A model generated the notes under the pieces. That model saw nothing but the letters and a program-made list of their open reading frames with translations, did no database searches and was not told the DNA's origin. 64,000 nucleotides of DNA from Anisus vortex. Taxonomy: Eukaryota; Mollusca; Gastropoda; Planorbidae. Where the stretch lies: the NCBI GenBank assembly GCA_949126835.1, contig OX421500.1:26687731-26751730 (forward strand), read 5' to 3'. The first letter of the stretch is position 1. Every line of letters begins with the position of its first letter. The position numbers were made by a program, and so were the translations under genes. Shown in pieces: positions 34,064 to 45,200 of the stretch.

Positions 34064-36082
34064 ATGATAACTGGACTGGTCATCTACCCATTGGTATGTT
34101 TTCCTGGTGTCCTAGGCAACACACTGACACTGTTCGTGCTCTCCAGGCGCAACATGCAGACATCTACCAACGCCTTCCTGAGTGCCCTCGCCATCTCCGA
34201 CTCGGTGAAGCTCATCAACGACATCCTGTACTTCTTCGTCATCGTCTTCATGAAGACCTCCTCCACACTGGGCAACCTGTCCTACGGGTACCTCTACCCT
34301 TACGCCCACTTCATCTTCAGCCTCTCCGCCTGCGTCTCCTCCTGGCTGACCGTGTCCATGGCCGTGGAGAGGTACCTCATGGTCTGCCACCCCACCAGGG
34401 TCCGCGCGGTGTGGAGCAGGAAGCGGGCGGTGGTTCTGTGCACCTTGATCTACGTCGTCATGACCCTGCTTGCCCTCCCTTCGGCGCTCAGGTACAGAAC
34501 CATCGGTTGCGTGGACGTCAAGACGAACGTCACCAAGCTGGACGTTGAGCTGACCAAGATGTGGCAGAACGAGGTATTCGTCAAGTCTTACACCTGGGCC
34601 CAGAACCTGCTCCGGTCCATAATCCCTTTGATTGTGCTGGTCGTTCTCAACACGTGCATAATTACAGCACTCAGGCGAAGCCAAGCAAAGAAACGAAAGA
34701 ACGCTCGTCACCGCGTCACCGTAATGATGATTGTCGTCATTTTGGCGTTTTTGATCTGTATCACGCCGGACGCCATAATGTCTACGGCGTTTGGATTCGG
34801 CTACCACGAGGCTGACTACCTGCCCAGGGCGATCAGGGAAATCACGGACGCTCTATTGGCCATCAACGCCGGAATCAATTTCCTCATCTACTGCGTGTTC
34901 AACCAAGTCTTCCGTAAGAGTTTCATCCGACTGTGCTGCCACCAAAAGAGGAGCGCCAGCTGGATGACGGAGCTGGAGGAGTCTACATACAGGCGGTGGT
35001 CAGACGTCAAGTCGTTGATTATGTCCAACAACAATTCTCCACCTAGAAACGACACGTCGCCCACGCTGGCCACGGACAACTCGATGGTCAGCTATCAGAA
35101 TCTGACAAATGGCAGACAGCAGACAGACGACATTGCTATCCCAGTAGCCACCAGCTGCCCAATATTATCTCAATATACTTCTATAGTAGAGCGAAACTCT
35201 GACCACGATATAAAATCACCCATTATCTTTACACTGGACAATGAACCGGACACGCTTTGTCCAAACTCTAATCAGGAAGACCACTTTCACTGTCTCAGCA
35301 GTGACAAACTGACCAATAACCCAGTTCACATAGATTGTTACAACAATCATCAACAGCAGGCGCATAATCAAAATCACCAACCCCATCACAGAATATCCAA
35401 AGATGGTCTTAAAAAATCCAGAAATAGCATTAAATGTATCAGAGAGAGACACAAATCCACAGTTCCACAAGAAGAGGACGAAGCTTGGAATGAAAAGGAC
35501 GAAGCTTGGAATGAAAAGGACGGATTTGAGCTTCTCTGTCACAATGGCGAGGTACAGACGTCTTCAGACAGTAATGTTGTGCAAAGAGCTACAGAAAGTA
35601 ACGGCTACTGGTCGCCATTCTACCAGAATCAACTATTGACTAAAGTTTGCGCATGTGTCCACACGGCGTCCAGCTCGCCGTGCAGCTCTGTCGGTGACCA
35701 ATGCCAATTGGATAAACTTAGAACTTGTGACGGCGTGACTGTAACTTGTAAGTGTCAAGACTTCCAGACTGGTCACGCTGACATCAACTCTAGGCCTGGG
35801 GCCGAGGGCCGCCAATGTGTCAGGGTCAGTTTCCAAGACAGACTCCACGATGAATCAGACAGGGGGGATAATGTATTGTGTGTGTTCAATAAGGAGCAAG
35901 AGTTACTGGAACAACAATCTACCGAGAAGTTCAGAGGTCACGACCTAGCAGAACCAGACTGTGATAGTAACACTAACCTATGTATTGATTATAATTATTT
36001 ACCATCTTCATCGAGTGGCTTAGAACGAAATAAGAAAAGTGTATTCTTTTTTTGCGATGACATTTTGACAACAGATTTATAA
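34064..36082 (+). CDS. class A (rhodopsin-like) GPCR, peptide-receptor type, large 3' exon
   Basis: A seven-transmembrane receptor. Visible landmarks are G-N in TM1 (18-19), L-A-I-S-D with the sodium-site Asp in TM2 (46), E-R-Y replacing DRY at the end of TM3 (102-104), I-I-P in TM5, C-I-T-P in TM6 and N-F-L-I-Y replacing NPxxY in TM7 (about residues 270-275). A tail of nearly 380 residues follows, rich in Ser, Gln, His and Asn, with a short tandem of E-A-W-N-E-K-D. The conserved Cys before TM3 is missing (Tyr at that place), and the Trp usual in TM4 is absent. The ATG is preceded directly by TACTTCACAG, a good splice acceptor, and TM1 starts at residue 3. The true protein therefore probably begins in an upstream exon carrying the extracellular N-terminus. 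It looks most like invertebrate neuropeptide (FMRFamide/TRH-receptor-like) receptors; the ligand is unknown. Confidence 0.88.
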   Translation: MITGLVIYPLVCFPGVLGNTLTLFVLSRRNMQTSTNAFLSALAISDSVKLINDILYFFVIVFMKTSSTLGNLSYGYLYPYAHFIFSLSACVSSWLTVSMAVERYLMVCHPTRVRAVWSRKRAVVLCTLIYVVMTLLALPSALRYRTIGCVDVKTNVTKLDVELTKMWQNEVFVKSYTWAQNLLRSIIPLIVLVVLNTCIITALRRSQAKKRKNARHRVTVMMIVVILAFLICITPDAIMSTAFGFGYHEADYLPRAIREITDALLAINAGINFLIYCVFNQVFRKSFIRLCCHQKRSASWMTELEESTYRRWSDVKSLIMSNNNSPPRNDTSPTLATDNSMVSYQNLTNGRQQTDDIAIPVATSCPILSQYTSIVERNSDHDIKSPIIFTLDNEPDTLCPNSNQEDHFHCLSSDKLTNNPVHIDCYNNHQQQAHNQNHQPHHRISKDGLKKSRNSIKCIRERHKSTVPQEEDEAWNEKDEAWNEKDGFELLCHNGEVQTSSDSNVVQRATESNGYWSPFYQNQLLTKVCACVHTASSSPCSSVGDQCQLDKLRTCDGVTVTCKCQDFQTGHADINSRPGAEGRQCVRVSFQDRLHDESDRGDNVLCVFNKEQELLEQQSTEKFRGHDLAEPDCDSNTNLCIDYNYLPSSSSGLERNKKSVFFFCDDILTTDL

Positions 36083-36181
36083 CTTTCTTTTTTTTTCTCC
36101 ATTGCCTTTTTGTTATACGTTGTCATTTTGTATTTATTGAACTATTCTATGTAGACCTATGTATAACTGTATACCTGTGTA

Positions 36182-36187
36182 AATAAA
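36182..36187 (+). terminator. polyadenylation signal of the GPCR
   Basis: AATAAA 100 bp after the stop codon, followed by a T/G-rich stretch (GTTGACTACTGTT). Consistent with a short 3' UTR. Confidence 0.75.
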
Positions 36188-36879
36188 GTTAATGGCTTTA
36201 TCAATTGTTGACTACTGTTCAAAATTAAATCGTATTGTAGTAAGTTAAGCCTAAAAACATTCATTCCAGAATGAAAAAAAAAATAATTAAAAAATAAAAA
36301 TAGAATACGTCCCTGAAGGCAATTTAATGTCTAAGTGGGTTTTGTTCAACTCAAGTCTGCATAGCTCGTCTTGAAAAATCACTGGCCTGCAGTAGAATTG
36401 AAATTGTCATTTTGTCTCATCAGAAGTATGTGGCTTGAATTCTCTTCTACATTTGCCTTCATAATATCAAGGTGGTGCTTGGAAAATAGTGTGTTAATAA
36501 ATGTGGGCGTGGTAAGTGGACGGGAGAAGGCGGTGGGCTAGTATAAGTGTGGCAGGGGGCAAATAAATGGAAGGGAAATTGGGCGCGGTAAGGTCGTCAT
36601 GTTGACAGTCCATTGTATTAACCACGTAACCAGCTGATGTGTCCCTCCATTACCCTCCTGTGGCTACGCCTATAGTATACATTCAATTAACATCCCAAGA
36701 CCTGTTCAGGTCAAAACACCTTTTTGGGGGTGAGCTAGTTTTTCCAGAGTGCTAGGGTGCTCATACCCAAGTCACATGCCCCATTGAACCAATGGAGTTG
36801 AGGTGAAATTGGTGCCTGGGCTCAGCTGAAGTTAAGTGCCGAACTATACTTAAGCTAAGGTAGACCTACGTAGAGGACA

Positions 36880-37400
36880 TAACTCTACAATGGATCCCCG
36901 GACATATTGTCATACAAGGCAACGAAAAAGCTGACAGAGTTGCTAGAAAGAGAGCAAACATGGATAAATATGAAAGACCAGTCAGCTACAACACAGAATG
37001 CAACATGCTAAAAAACAACTTTGAGGTTTAATCAATGGGCAAAGGGAACAACTGTAAGAAAAATGTACAGAGAAATGAATCAGCCCAACAAACAAGACAA
37101 CATAAAGTTCCTCCCCCACAAAGAACAATGCGCTATATTGCAGTTGAGAACAGGACATATAGCACTCAACTCACACCTACATAGAATAAACCCTACTCAC
37201 GCACCTAACTGCAGACTTTGCCCCTGCCCACAAGAAACTGTGGACCACTTCCTACTCGAATGCACTAAGCTAACCTACCTCAGACACACAATACTCCCAT
37301 TTCAACCTACCATTACCAACACACCATACCAGGACAACTAAAAAAAAGACTTTTAAATATGTTTGTCTGGCACCCTATCCCAAGAGAGACAACTGCTCTG
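36880..37400 (+). mobile_element. I/Jockey-type LINE fragment: RNase H and C-terminal zinc motif
   Basis: From about 36885 the translation contains Q-W-I-P-G-H then G-N-E-K-A-D, the conserved RNase H motif (H and D of the active site). After a frameshift near 37020, a second frame ends with C-R-L-C-P-C-P-Q-E-T-V-D-H-F-L-L-E-C (37210-37266), the Cys-His cluster after RNase H in I/Jockey-like elements. Two frames and an early stop show that it is dead. It is a different LINE lineage from the CR1-like copies. Confidence 0.82.
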
Positions 37401-37439
37401 CAAACTCGTTAACAGAAGAAGAAATATTTCAATTTTACT

Positions 37440-37560
37440 CGATAAACCAAACTGTAGTGTGACCGGGGACGCCCCCCCTACCCCTGTCTAATTACGCTAC
37501 TACTGCCCTAAGAAGTGTTCTCCTACCATCACATCACTGGCTACGCCACTGAACAGACCT
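37440..37560 (-). mobile_element. DNA-transposon terminus relic (CAGTGGCGTAGCC type)
   Basis: CTGGCTACGCCACTG near 37537-37551 is the inverse of CAGTGGCGTAGCCAG, a terminus style common in hAT-like MITEs. The partner end is not evident. Confidence 0.4.
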
Positions 37561-37945
37561 TAAGTCATTTTTATATTCTTGCATCGAAGTTAGTAAGAGG
37601 GATAAACAAAACATAAACATAAGTAATTGCATCATTAAGATCTGCCAATTACTCTCAAAACAAAAGCGCTTTCCAAACTTTGTTATTGTACTTTGTGATG
37701 TCAACGTAGTTTCTACCATCTGCTGCCCTTGGCAAAGCAAACAAGGGGTGGTGCCTTATGCCGCCACTCATTCAAGATCTGAACAAGAATGAACTCATGA
37801 AAATGTAAGTAATCAGTTGAAAATTACGTAAAGGCAAAAACGTTGTTTCTTGTGCTGTGGTATTCTCATATTATGGTCTGCATTTCTTTCTTACTCTTTG
37901 CATAAGATAATATTATTATTACTGTAACCTACGACAACGATTCGT

Positions 37946-38460
37946 TAGCCATCACGGCCGATGGATGGCATGATTTAAGTTCTTAGTTAGCCATCATGAA
38001 TGATCACGGCCGATGGATAGCATGATTTAAGTTCTTAGTTAGCCATCATGAATGATCACGGCCGATGGATGGCATGAATTAAGTTCTTAGTTAGCCATCA
38101 TGAATGATCACGGCCGATGGATGGCATGAATTAAGTTCTTAGTTAGCCATCATGAATGATCACGGCCGATGGGTGGCATGAATTAAGTTCTTAGTTAGCC
38201 ATCATGAATGATCACGGCCGATGGATAGCATGATTTAAGTTCTTAGTTAGCCATCATGAATGATCACGGCCGATGGATGGCATGAATTAAGTTCTTAGTT
38301 AGCCATCATGAATGATCACGGCCGATGGATGGCATGAATTAAGTTCTTAGTTAGCCATCATGAATGATCACGGCCGATGGATGGCATGAATTAAATTCTT
38401 AGTTAGCCATCATGAATGATCACGGCCGATGGATGGCATGAATTAAGTTCTTAGTTAGCC
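37946..38460 (+). repeat. 52-bp minisatellite, about ten copies
   Basis: The unit TTAGCCATCATGAATGATCA+CGGCCGATGGATGGCATGAA+TTAAGTTCTTAG repeats every 52 bp with very few substitutions (ATGGATAG and ATGGGTGG variants). Low divergence suggests recent expansion. There are no spacers, so it is not CRISPR-like. Confidence 0.97.
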
Positions 38461-38479
38461 AAATTAGTATAGGCCTAAG

Positions 38480-38782
38480 CAAAGACAATAATTAGATGGA
38501 CCGTTTGCTCTATTTTTAGAACATACATGTTCTTTTTTCCCGTGCGCAACCAATAACACTGTCTTGAATGACTTCTACGCTCCTGCGATTGCATTAAATG
38601 TTTCCGCTGTATAGTCTACAGCTTTCGATTTTAATCTGAATTTTCTAGTGAGAAAATCATAGAGAACTACTAAACCGGAAGTCTAGAGGACTTAGTGCGA
38701 TTGGAAATTCAGAAACTAAGTGTTTCAATGTATTAAATAGCATATATATCAAAGCAAGCGGTCTATCTTATTAATGTCTTTG
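38480..38782. mobile_element. 303-bp TIR element (empty copy)
   Basis: Terminal inverted repeats of about 30 bp, based on CAAAGAC...TAATTAGATGGACCG at the left and GACCGCTTGCTTT-complement at the right. It is homologous over its length to the longer element at 58798-59684 but lacks the THAP element inserted there; the empty junction is CAACCAATAACAC at 38547-38559. No ORF. Confidence 0.75.
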
Positions 38783-39170
38783 GTATAAGCCTTTCTTAGA
38801 TTATATAGGCCTATCCTTACACTAAACAATAATCACATTATCATGTTCAACTGGTAGCAACTAACTTAAACATAAAGATTTGCCCATTTCCCCTACTCAA
38901 CAGCATGACACTAGAATTAATGTTACACTTTATATAATTGAAACAACAGTACATTTATAATGAGCCTTTTATTGGGAATATATTTATTATTATTGGATTA
39001 ATAGTGTACGGGATTAGCCCCAAACATGATTAAAACATTTTCACACTTTCGCACCATAAAAATTGTGTAATGTCTAAAAAAAAACAATTTAAAAGTAGCG
39101 TAACATATAGTTAAGTAAAATAAAATAGTGAACATAAAGGAATATAAAGTAAGTTTGGCTTTATTCTGCA
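38783..39170. other. presumed upstream/intronic region of the SKICH gene
   Basis: AT-rich with no exon identified. Promoter and any 5' UTR exon are not identifiable by eye. Confidence 0.35.
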
Positions 39171-39206
39171 GCCAGTGGTCATTGTAGCCACCCAGGCCCT
39201 TTCAAC

Positions 39207-42200
39207 ATGTCCATCTATACAATCCACAGTGTACAGAATGACATCAAAAAAGAGGTGAGCGTTAATTTTAATAAAACAAAAGAGTTTTCTTAAATGTTTA
39301 TGTGTCGTGTAGAATTAAGCAATGGTCAATTTATAATATTCTATTATGAAATTAATAAAATTGTTCCAAAAAAGAGATCTATAAATTAAGTACAAGATAA
39401 GATAACTTTTGTAGAAATGTTATTTCGAGATTCCCACAAACTGTGATGAGACAATAAATTGAGTAAGTTTATGTAAAATGTAAAAAAAAAATGTTGGAGA
39501 TTAACCATATTTGTAGGCTATCAAGTCTTTGCAAGATGAAATCAACTGTGCCCATGAAGGCAGCCTCTAAGCCTTTTTTTTATGCAATCTACAATGTGGA
39601 TTATTATCTTATACTAGGCACCGCAAACTGGCTGAAAAAAAAAGTTTTGTAACGCTGAAGCCCCAAATTTAGTCATTTTACACCGTACGTTTTCTATAAT
39701 AGTAATATTTTGTATATACCAATAAAACTGTTACAAGTACCTTTAAAAACTATGTTTTATGTCTCCTTATTCCATATAATGTTTATCTATGTTACTATTA
39801 CAACTAAAATAATTAAATTAATCACATTCTAACCATCACCACATTGATTTTACAATGGTAGTCAATGGATTGTTTTTTGAATGTTTGTTAAAAATTAGTG
39901 TAATATATTTCTAATTTAGAATTTAATGCATATTGCTTATTACCTTTCTTTTGAAATTTCTTTTCAGAAGTGCTTTTAAATTTATTTCTTTTACTACTTT
40001 GCCTTTTAACCTTCTTTTTTTGAAGAGTTATAATTTTTGTTTTTTTTATTAATTGTGTATTATATTATTTTTATTACACACTTAATAAACAACTAATTCC
40101 TGAATAAGTTCTTTAACTATTATCATCATCTGTCCTTTGGGTTCCCTGTGGAACATAGGACCTCTGTTAATTCACCCCACTCTCCACGGTCTCTTGCCAG
40201 TCACTTCAATTCTTCCGTTTTTTTCTCAGATTGTATCTACCCTTGAAATGTTGATTACCTATGTTGTTATTAAAGTACATATCCAATAAGATAAGCTTGT
40301 AGATCTCGTATGGACTACATTTAGTCATATGTCTTTGAGTCCCTTTTGTTTATTTCATTATATAGTTTGCTAGGTAGCCTATGTTTGACATAGAAATATA
40401 ACTTGATAAAGACTCATATTAATGTGATGACAAACCATTTCATATTCAAATGTAAATGTCCAACATCTTTAATACATTCTCAGGAGCAGGTGGTTTTCAA
40501 TGTACCGAAAGAAATTCCATCAGATAAGGACTTTACCATCCATTATGCACTCAGAAACACTGGCACCCCTCTAGACTGGATTGGAATATTTCAGAGCGGC
40601 TTCAAAGATACAGGCCAACCCTTGATGATTTATTGGGCCCCCACGAAACCTGTGGATCCGAAAGATCCACTCCTGAGAGCGATTGAAATTCCTGCAAGTC
40701 ACATCCAGGTTTATACCTTTACAATAAATATTTCATGTGATATTCCTTTATGCCCTGAAAGTTCACAGGCTGTATTTATGTTTTTGTATATGTCAGATGT
40801 GAAAGTAGAGTACCCGTCGGACCAAACTGAACGTAGGGCCGGTGGGTGAAGCAGTGTTCACCAGTTTCTGTAGCCACGGCATACTAGGGGATTTGTGACC
40901 AGCACAATGCCCAGTTGCCTTTACTTTATCCAAACTAATGGCAGGTACCCATCAGAACTGGGTAAACTCAGGGACACACTCGAGTCCAGGGAAATAATCC
41001 TAGCCATGATTCGAACCCAGGACCTTCGGTACGCCAGTCGAACGCACTGCCACTCGGCCCCCGTACAGTCTCAGTACAACTGTTAAAAGTTTTTTCTTTT
41101 CTCTCATTTTCTTTATATCAAAAGCATAATTAAAAAACATAGAACACATGTTTAGTTTTTGAAAGCCTATTCTCTCTTTCCATATTCAATGTTACACACA
41201 ATGTTTACTCTTTGCAATGAAACATTAATTAAAATATCAATTTGATTTTTCAAGATATACAACATTACCATATATATTTTTTAAGTAAAAATGTTTCATC
41301 GTTTATATCTATACTTACACAAATTTCCATCATCATAATGTGCCTGCATAAAGTTTATGGGTATAGTCTCCATCTTCATTGATATATATACAAGTGTACG
41401 TTTCTTGTGGCCTAAACTAAACATCTATTGTCTCTATTACCAGTCTCTAGATAATGGCTCCTACCAGTTTGTCTACGTCAATAAAGAGAAAAAAAGACTT
41501 GGAGCCAGTCCCAGCTTTACAATCTTGAACCAGCCAGTGACACAAGAGAAATCACTCGTGGAATCAGATTCTTGGGCAGGTAATGGGGCATCAGAACTGT
41601 AATTGTTGTTAGATTGAGACTCGTGGTGGTTTAAACCTTCAGTTCTAACTAATGACGATTGTTTTTGGTTTAGTGTTTTCAAGGCGTAACCAAAACACTT
41701 AGTTCTAATTAACATTAGTTATATTAACTTCAAGCATTGCAAATAAATGGGTAATATTTAGCTTCTATAAGTAAACTAACCCGTCTGATAAAATATATCC
41801 ATAGGGCCAGAGAGCCGCTTTCACTCGTTTCTGTGGCCAGGGCGTGCTAGGGATTTGTGTAGCCAGCGCAATGCCCAGCTGCCTTAACTTTCCCACAACT
41901 AAAGGCAGGAACCCGTCACATCTGGGTAGACTCTGGGTAACCCTAACCCTAACCCTCCAAACCCGGGAACAAATCCTAGTCTTCACCAGGATTAGAACCC
42001 AGGTCCTTCAGTACACTAACCGAGCGCACTGCCGCTCGGTAACCATGCCCTCTATGAGCTTTTATAGTTGCAATAAATAGTTTGGCCTTCTAGCTAACAC
42101 ATTAACTGTTGTATCAACTAATTAAATATGAGCTTTTATAGTTACAATTAATAGTTTGGCCTTCTAGCTAACACATTAACTGTTGTATCAAATAATTAAA

Positions 42201-45200
42201 TATGAGCTTTTATAGTTACAATAAATAGTTTGGCCTTCTAGTTAACACATTAACTGTTGTATCAAATAATTAAATATGAGCTTTTATAGTTACAATAAAT
42301 AGTTTGGCCTTCTAGTTAACACATTAACTGTTGTATCAAATAATTAAATATTAAGCTTTTATAGTTACAATTAATAGTTTGGCCTTCTAGTTAACACATT
42401 AACTGTTGTATCAAAAAATTAAATATTGAGCCCATTGTGGCTTGTTTTTGTTGACAGACAACCTCAATGATAAGAAATGATGTAATCATTTTCTTTTACT
42501 GTTTCTATACTATGCAATATCTTAAATCATCTTTTATTGACAAATCAAAACAATACTTAAGGTTTTATGCAACAGTTAGATTTAATACAACTATAAGACT
42601 GAGTAAAAATGGCAGATGAAATTCAATGACCTATAGCCGACATGTAATGAATCTATTAGATGTTGTAAAAATCAATGTAAATCTTGCAAAGTAGTATATT
42701 AAGTATAACTTATAGTGGCTGTGTACTCTTGACACAGTAGTATATTAAGTATAACTTACAGTGGCTGTGTTCTCTAGACACAGTAGTATATTAAGTATAA
42801 CTTACAGTGGCTGTGTTCTCTAGAAACAGTAGTATATTAAGTATAACTTTTAGTGGCTGTGTACTCTAGACACAGTAGTATATTAAGTATAACTTACAGT
42901 GGCTGTGTTCTCTAGACACAGTAGTATATTAAGTTTAACTTACAGTGGCTGTGTTCTCTAGACACAGTAGTATATTAAGTATAACTTATAGTGGCTGTGT
43001 TCTCTAGACACAGTAGTATATTAAGTATAACTTATAGTGGCTGTGTACTCTAGACACAGTAGTATATTAAGTATAACTTATATTGGATGTGTTCTCTAGA
43101 CACAGTAGTATATTAAGTATAACTTATATTGGATGTGTTCTCTAGATACAGTAGTATATTAAGTATAACTTACAGTGTCTGTGTTCTCTAGACACAGATT
43201 CCCCAGTGATGATGAGCTCTGATGAAGAATGGCAACTGGCCAGTCCAAGTCTGTCTCTGCAGGAACGCTCCTCCTCTGACCTGTCCGACATTGTAGTACT
43301 GTCCACTTCTCCATCAAAGGAATCAACGAATAGAAAAGTTTCGCAAACTGATGAAATTCCTGTAGACTCTCCCACCCCGCCCTCAAAGGAAGCCAACTCC
43401 CCAGAATGTGACATGCAAAGTAGTGAAGGGGCGAAGAGGTTGAATGTTGAGGTCGACACAAAAGACGGGCCCACAAGAGCAGAGCGGAAACCAAATGTCA
43501 GAAAGAAGGTCAAGAAATGTCAAATGAAAGAACAAAAAGATGATATCAGAAAATATTTAGACAACAGCACTATTGTTTTACCGGTTGACAAGAAGTGTAA
43601 GAAGAAACTGAGTTCAGCGGTTCAATTGGATCACACAGAACAAATGGACTTGAAAGTTGACATTGAGAAGTCTGAGAATGATGGTGATATTCAAGTCAAG
43701 TTTATATACAGTCCACTGTATCAGCATGCATGTTCTGATGAACAGCAGATAACACCTGTTGGTGTTGTGGATGCAGGGGGCGTAACTGGGAGAAAAATTA
43801 AGAAAGTCAAGAGAAGGAAAAAAATCACTCGAACTTTAACGCCCTTGATAAGTGACATAATCTTGTTGTCTGAATCTTTCACTATGACTAGACAACAGGA
43901 AGACCCTGGTCCAAAGTCTGCTCAAGCCGCACAGATGAAGGGAGATAATGTCAGCAAAACTGTAGAACCACTTTCAGCAACTAGGATAGCTTCCCCTGCT
44001 AGTACTAAGGACTGTATGAGTGCAGAACTTAAAGTAAATGATGCAGTTGTGTCCCCTGTACTAAATAAAGACAAAGTTTTGACTTCACGTATTAACGAGG
44101 ATAAGAATGCTTCTCCAGTGTTTACTAAGAGCAGAAAAGTTATGTCCCCTGCACATATAAAGAAGAGTAAAACTGCATCTCCGGCAGATGAAGACAACGG
44201 TCAAGCTGTGCCCCTTGCACTGGCGGACGTCTCTGAAAGAACTCTTCCACAAAAATGTGAGGATTGCAAATGTAATAGTGTATTGATGAAACATGATGAT
44301 GTTATGCCCAGTCTAAAGGCGTGTGATGCGAGACGAGATGAAGCGCAGAAAGAGCAGGCCTTCAGCAAACAGAGATTTCGAAACCTAATGTCCACTCACA
44401 AGTGCCAGGCCAAAAAGAAACGCAGGCTAAATAAAACTTACTTCAAACTACAACCTTTGATCACTGAAACTGAGGTCAGTTTTTTTCTAACATTGTTACT
44501 TTAGTATTACTTGAACGAATTGATTATTATATAATATCTGCAGATACCAATATAGTCTAAGAAACAAGATAGGTGTATGATGAAGAAAGAAATAACAGAA
44601 TGAGTAGAGAAATAAGACTTGAGTAGTCCAAAAGTCCACTTATCACTACTGTCTTCAGAGATATGTGGTTTCTTTTAATATGCTGATCTTTAGCTCAACC
44701 CTCAAAATCTTTAAAGAGCTATAATACATTTGAAAGAGAAAAATGAAGATTTTCATCAAAAAGATGCTAAATAGCTATGTAAAAAGTATATTTCTGTTAA
44801 AAAAGTTTATGTTGATTTAACACTTTTAGCAAGTTAGTTAGTGAGCCGTGAAGCCGGCTGGTCCAGCAGTTAGTTCCCCGGACTTTCAACCAATAAACCA
44901 ACACATCGCGGGTTCTATCCCTGCCACCAACCTATCCCTTTCGCCCTTCAGGAGTTTTGGGCCTAGTGGACGTAATAATCTTCTATCTAGAAGGAACGTC
45001 TGTAAACTTATAAGGCATGTGAGAGAAAATGTGAGAGCACACTGCCATATACACAATGTAACTACAATAATTAGAACACGTCTTTCTTTCTATGATTTCC
45101 AAACATATACCAATAACAGCAGCCCTTGGGAAGCGCATTTGAAATGAGTAACCTGGGACTGAACATTCCTTCATTGGAAGATACTTCAGAACAAGGATTC

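Noticed and set aside
34112..34807. 231-codon minus-strand ORF opposite the GPCR
   Set aside because: Shadow of a GC-rich true coding exon; composition (His, Asp, Val, Gly) is that of an antisense frame.
37946..38460. CRISPR-like array
   Set aside because: Units are directly adjacent without unique spacers, and the window is eukaryotic.
44848..45147. 99-codon ORF as a separate gene
   Set aside because: It is the SINE in intron 4 running into exon 5 in another frame.
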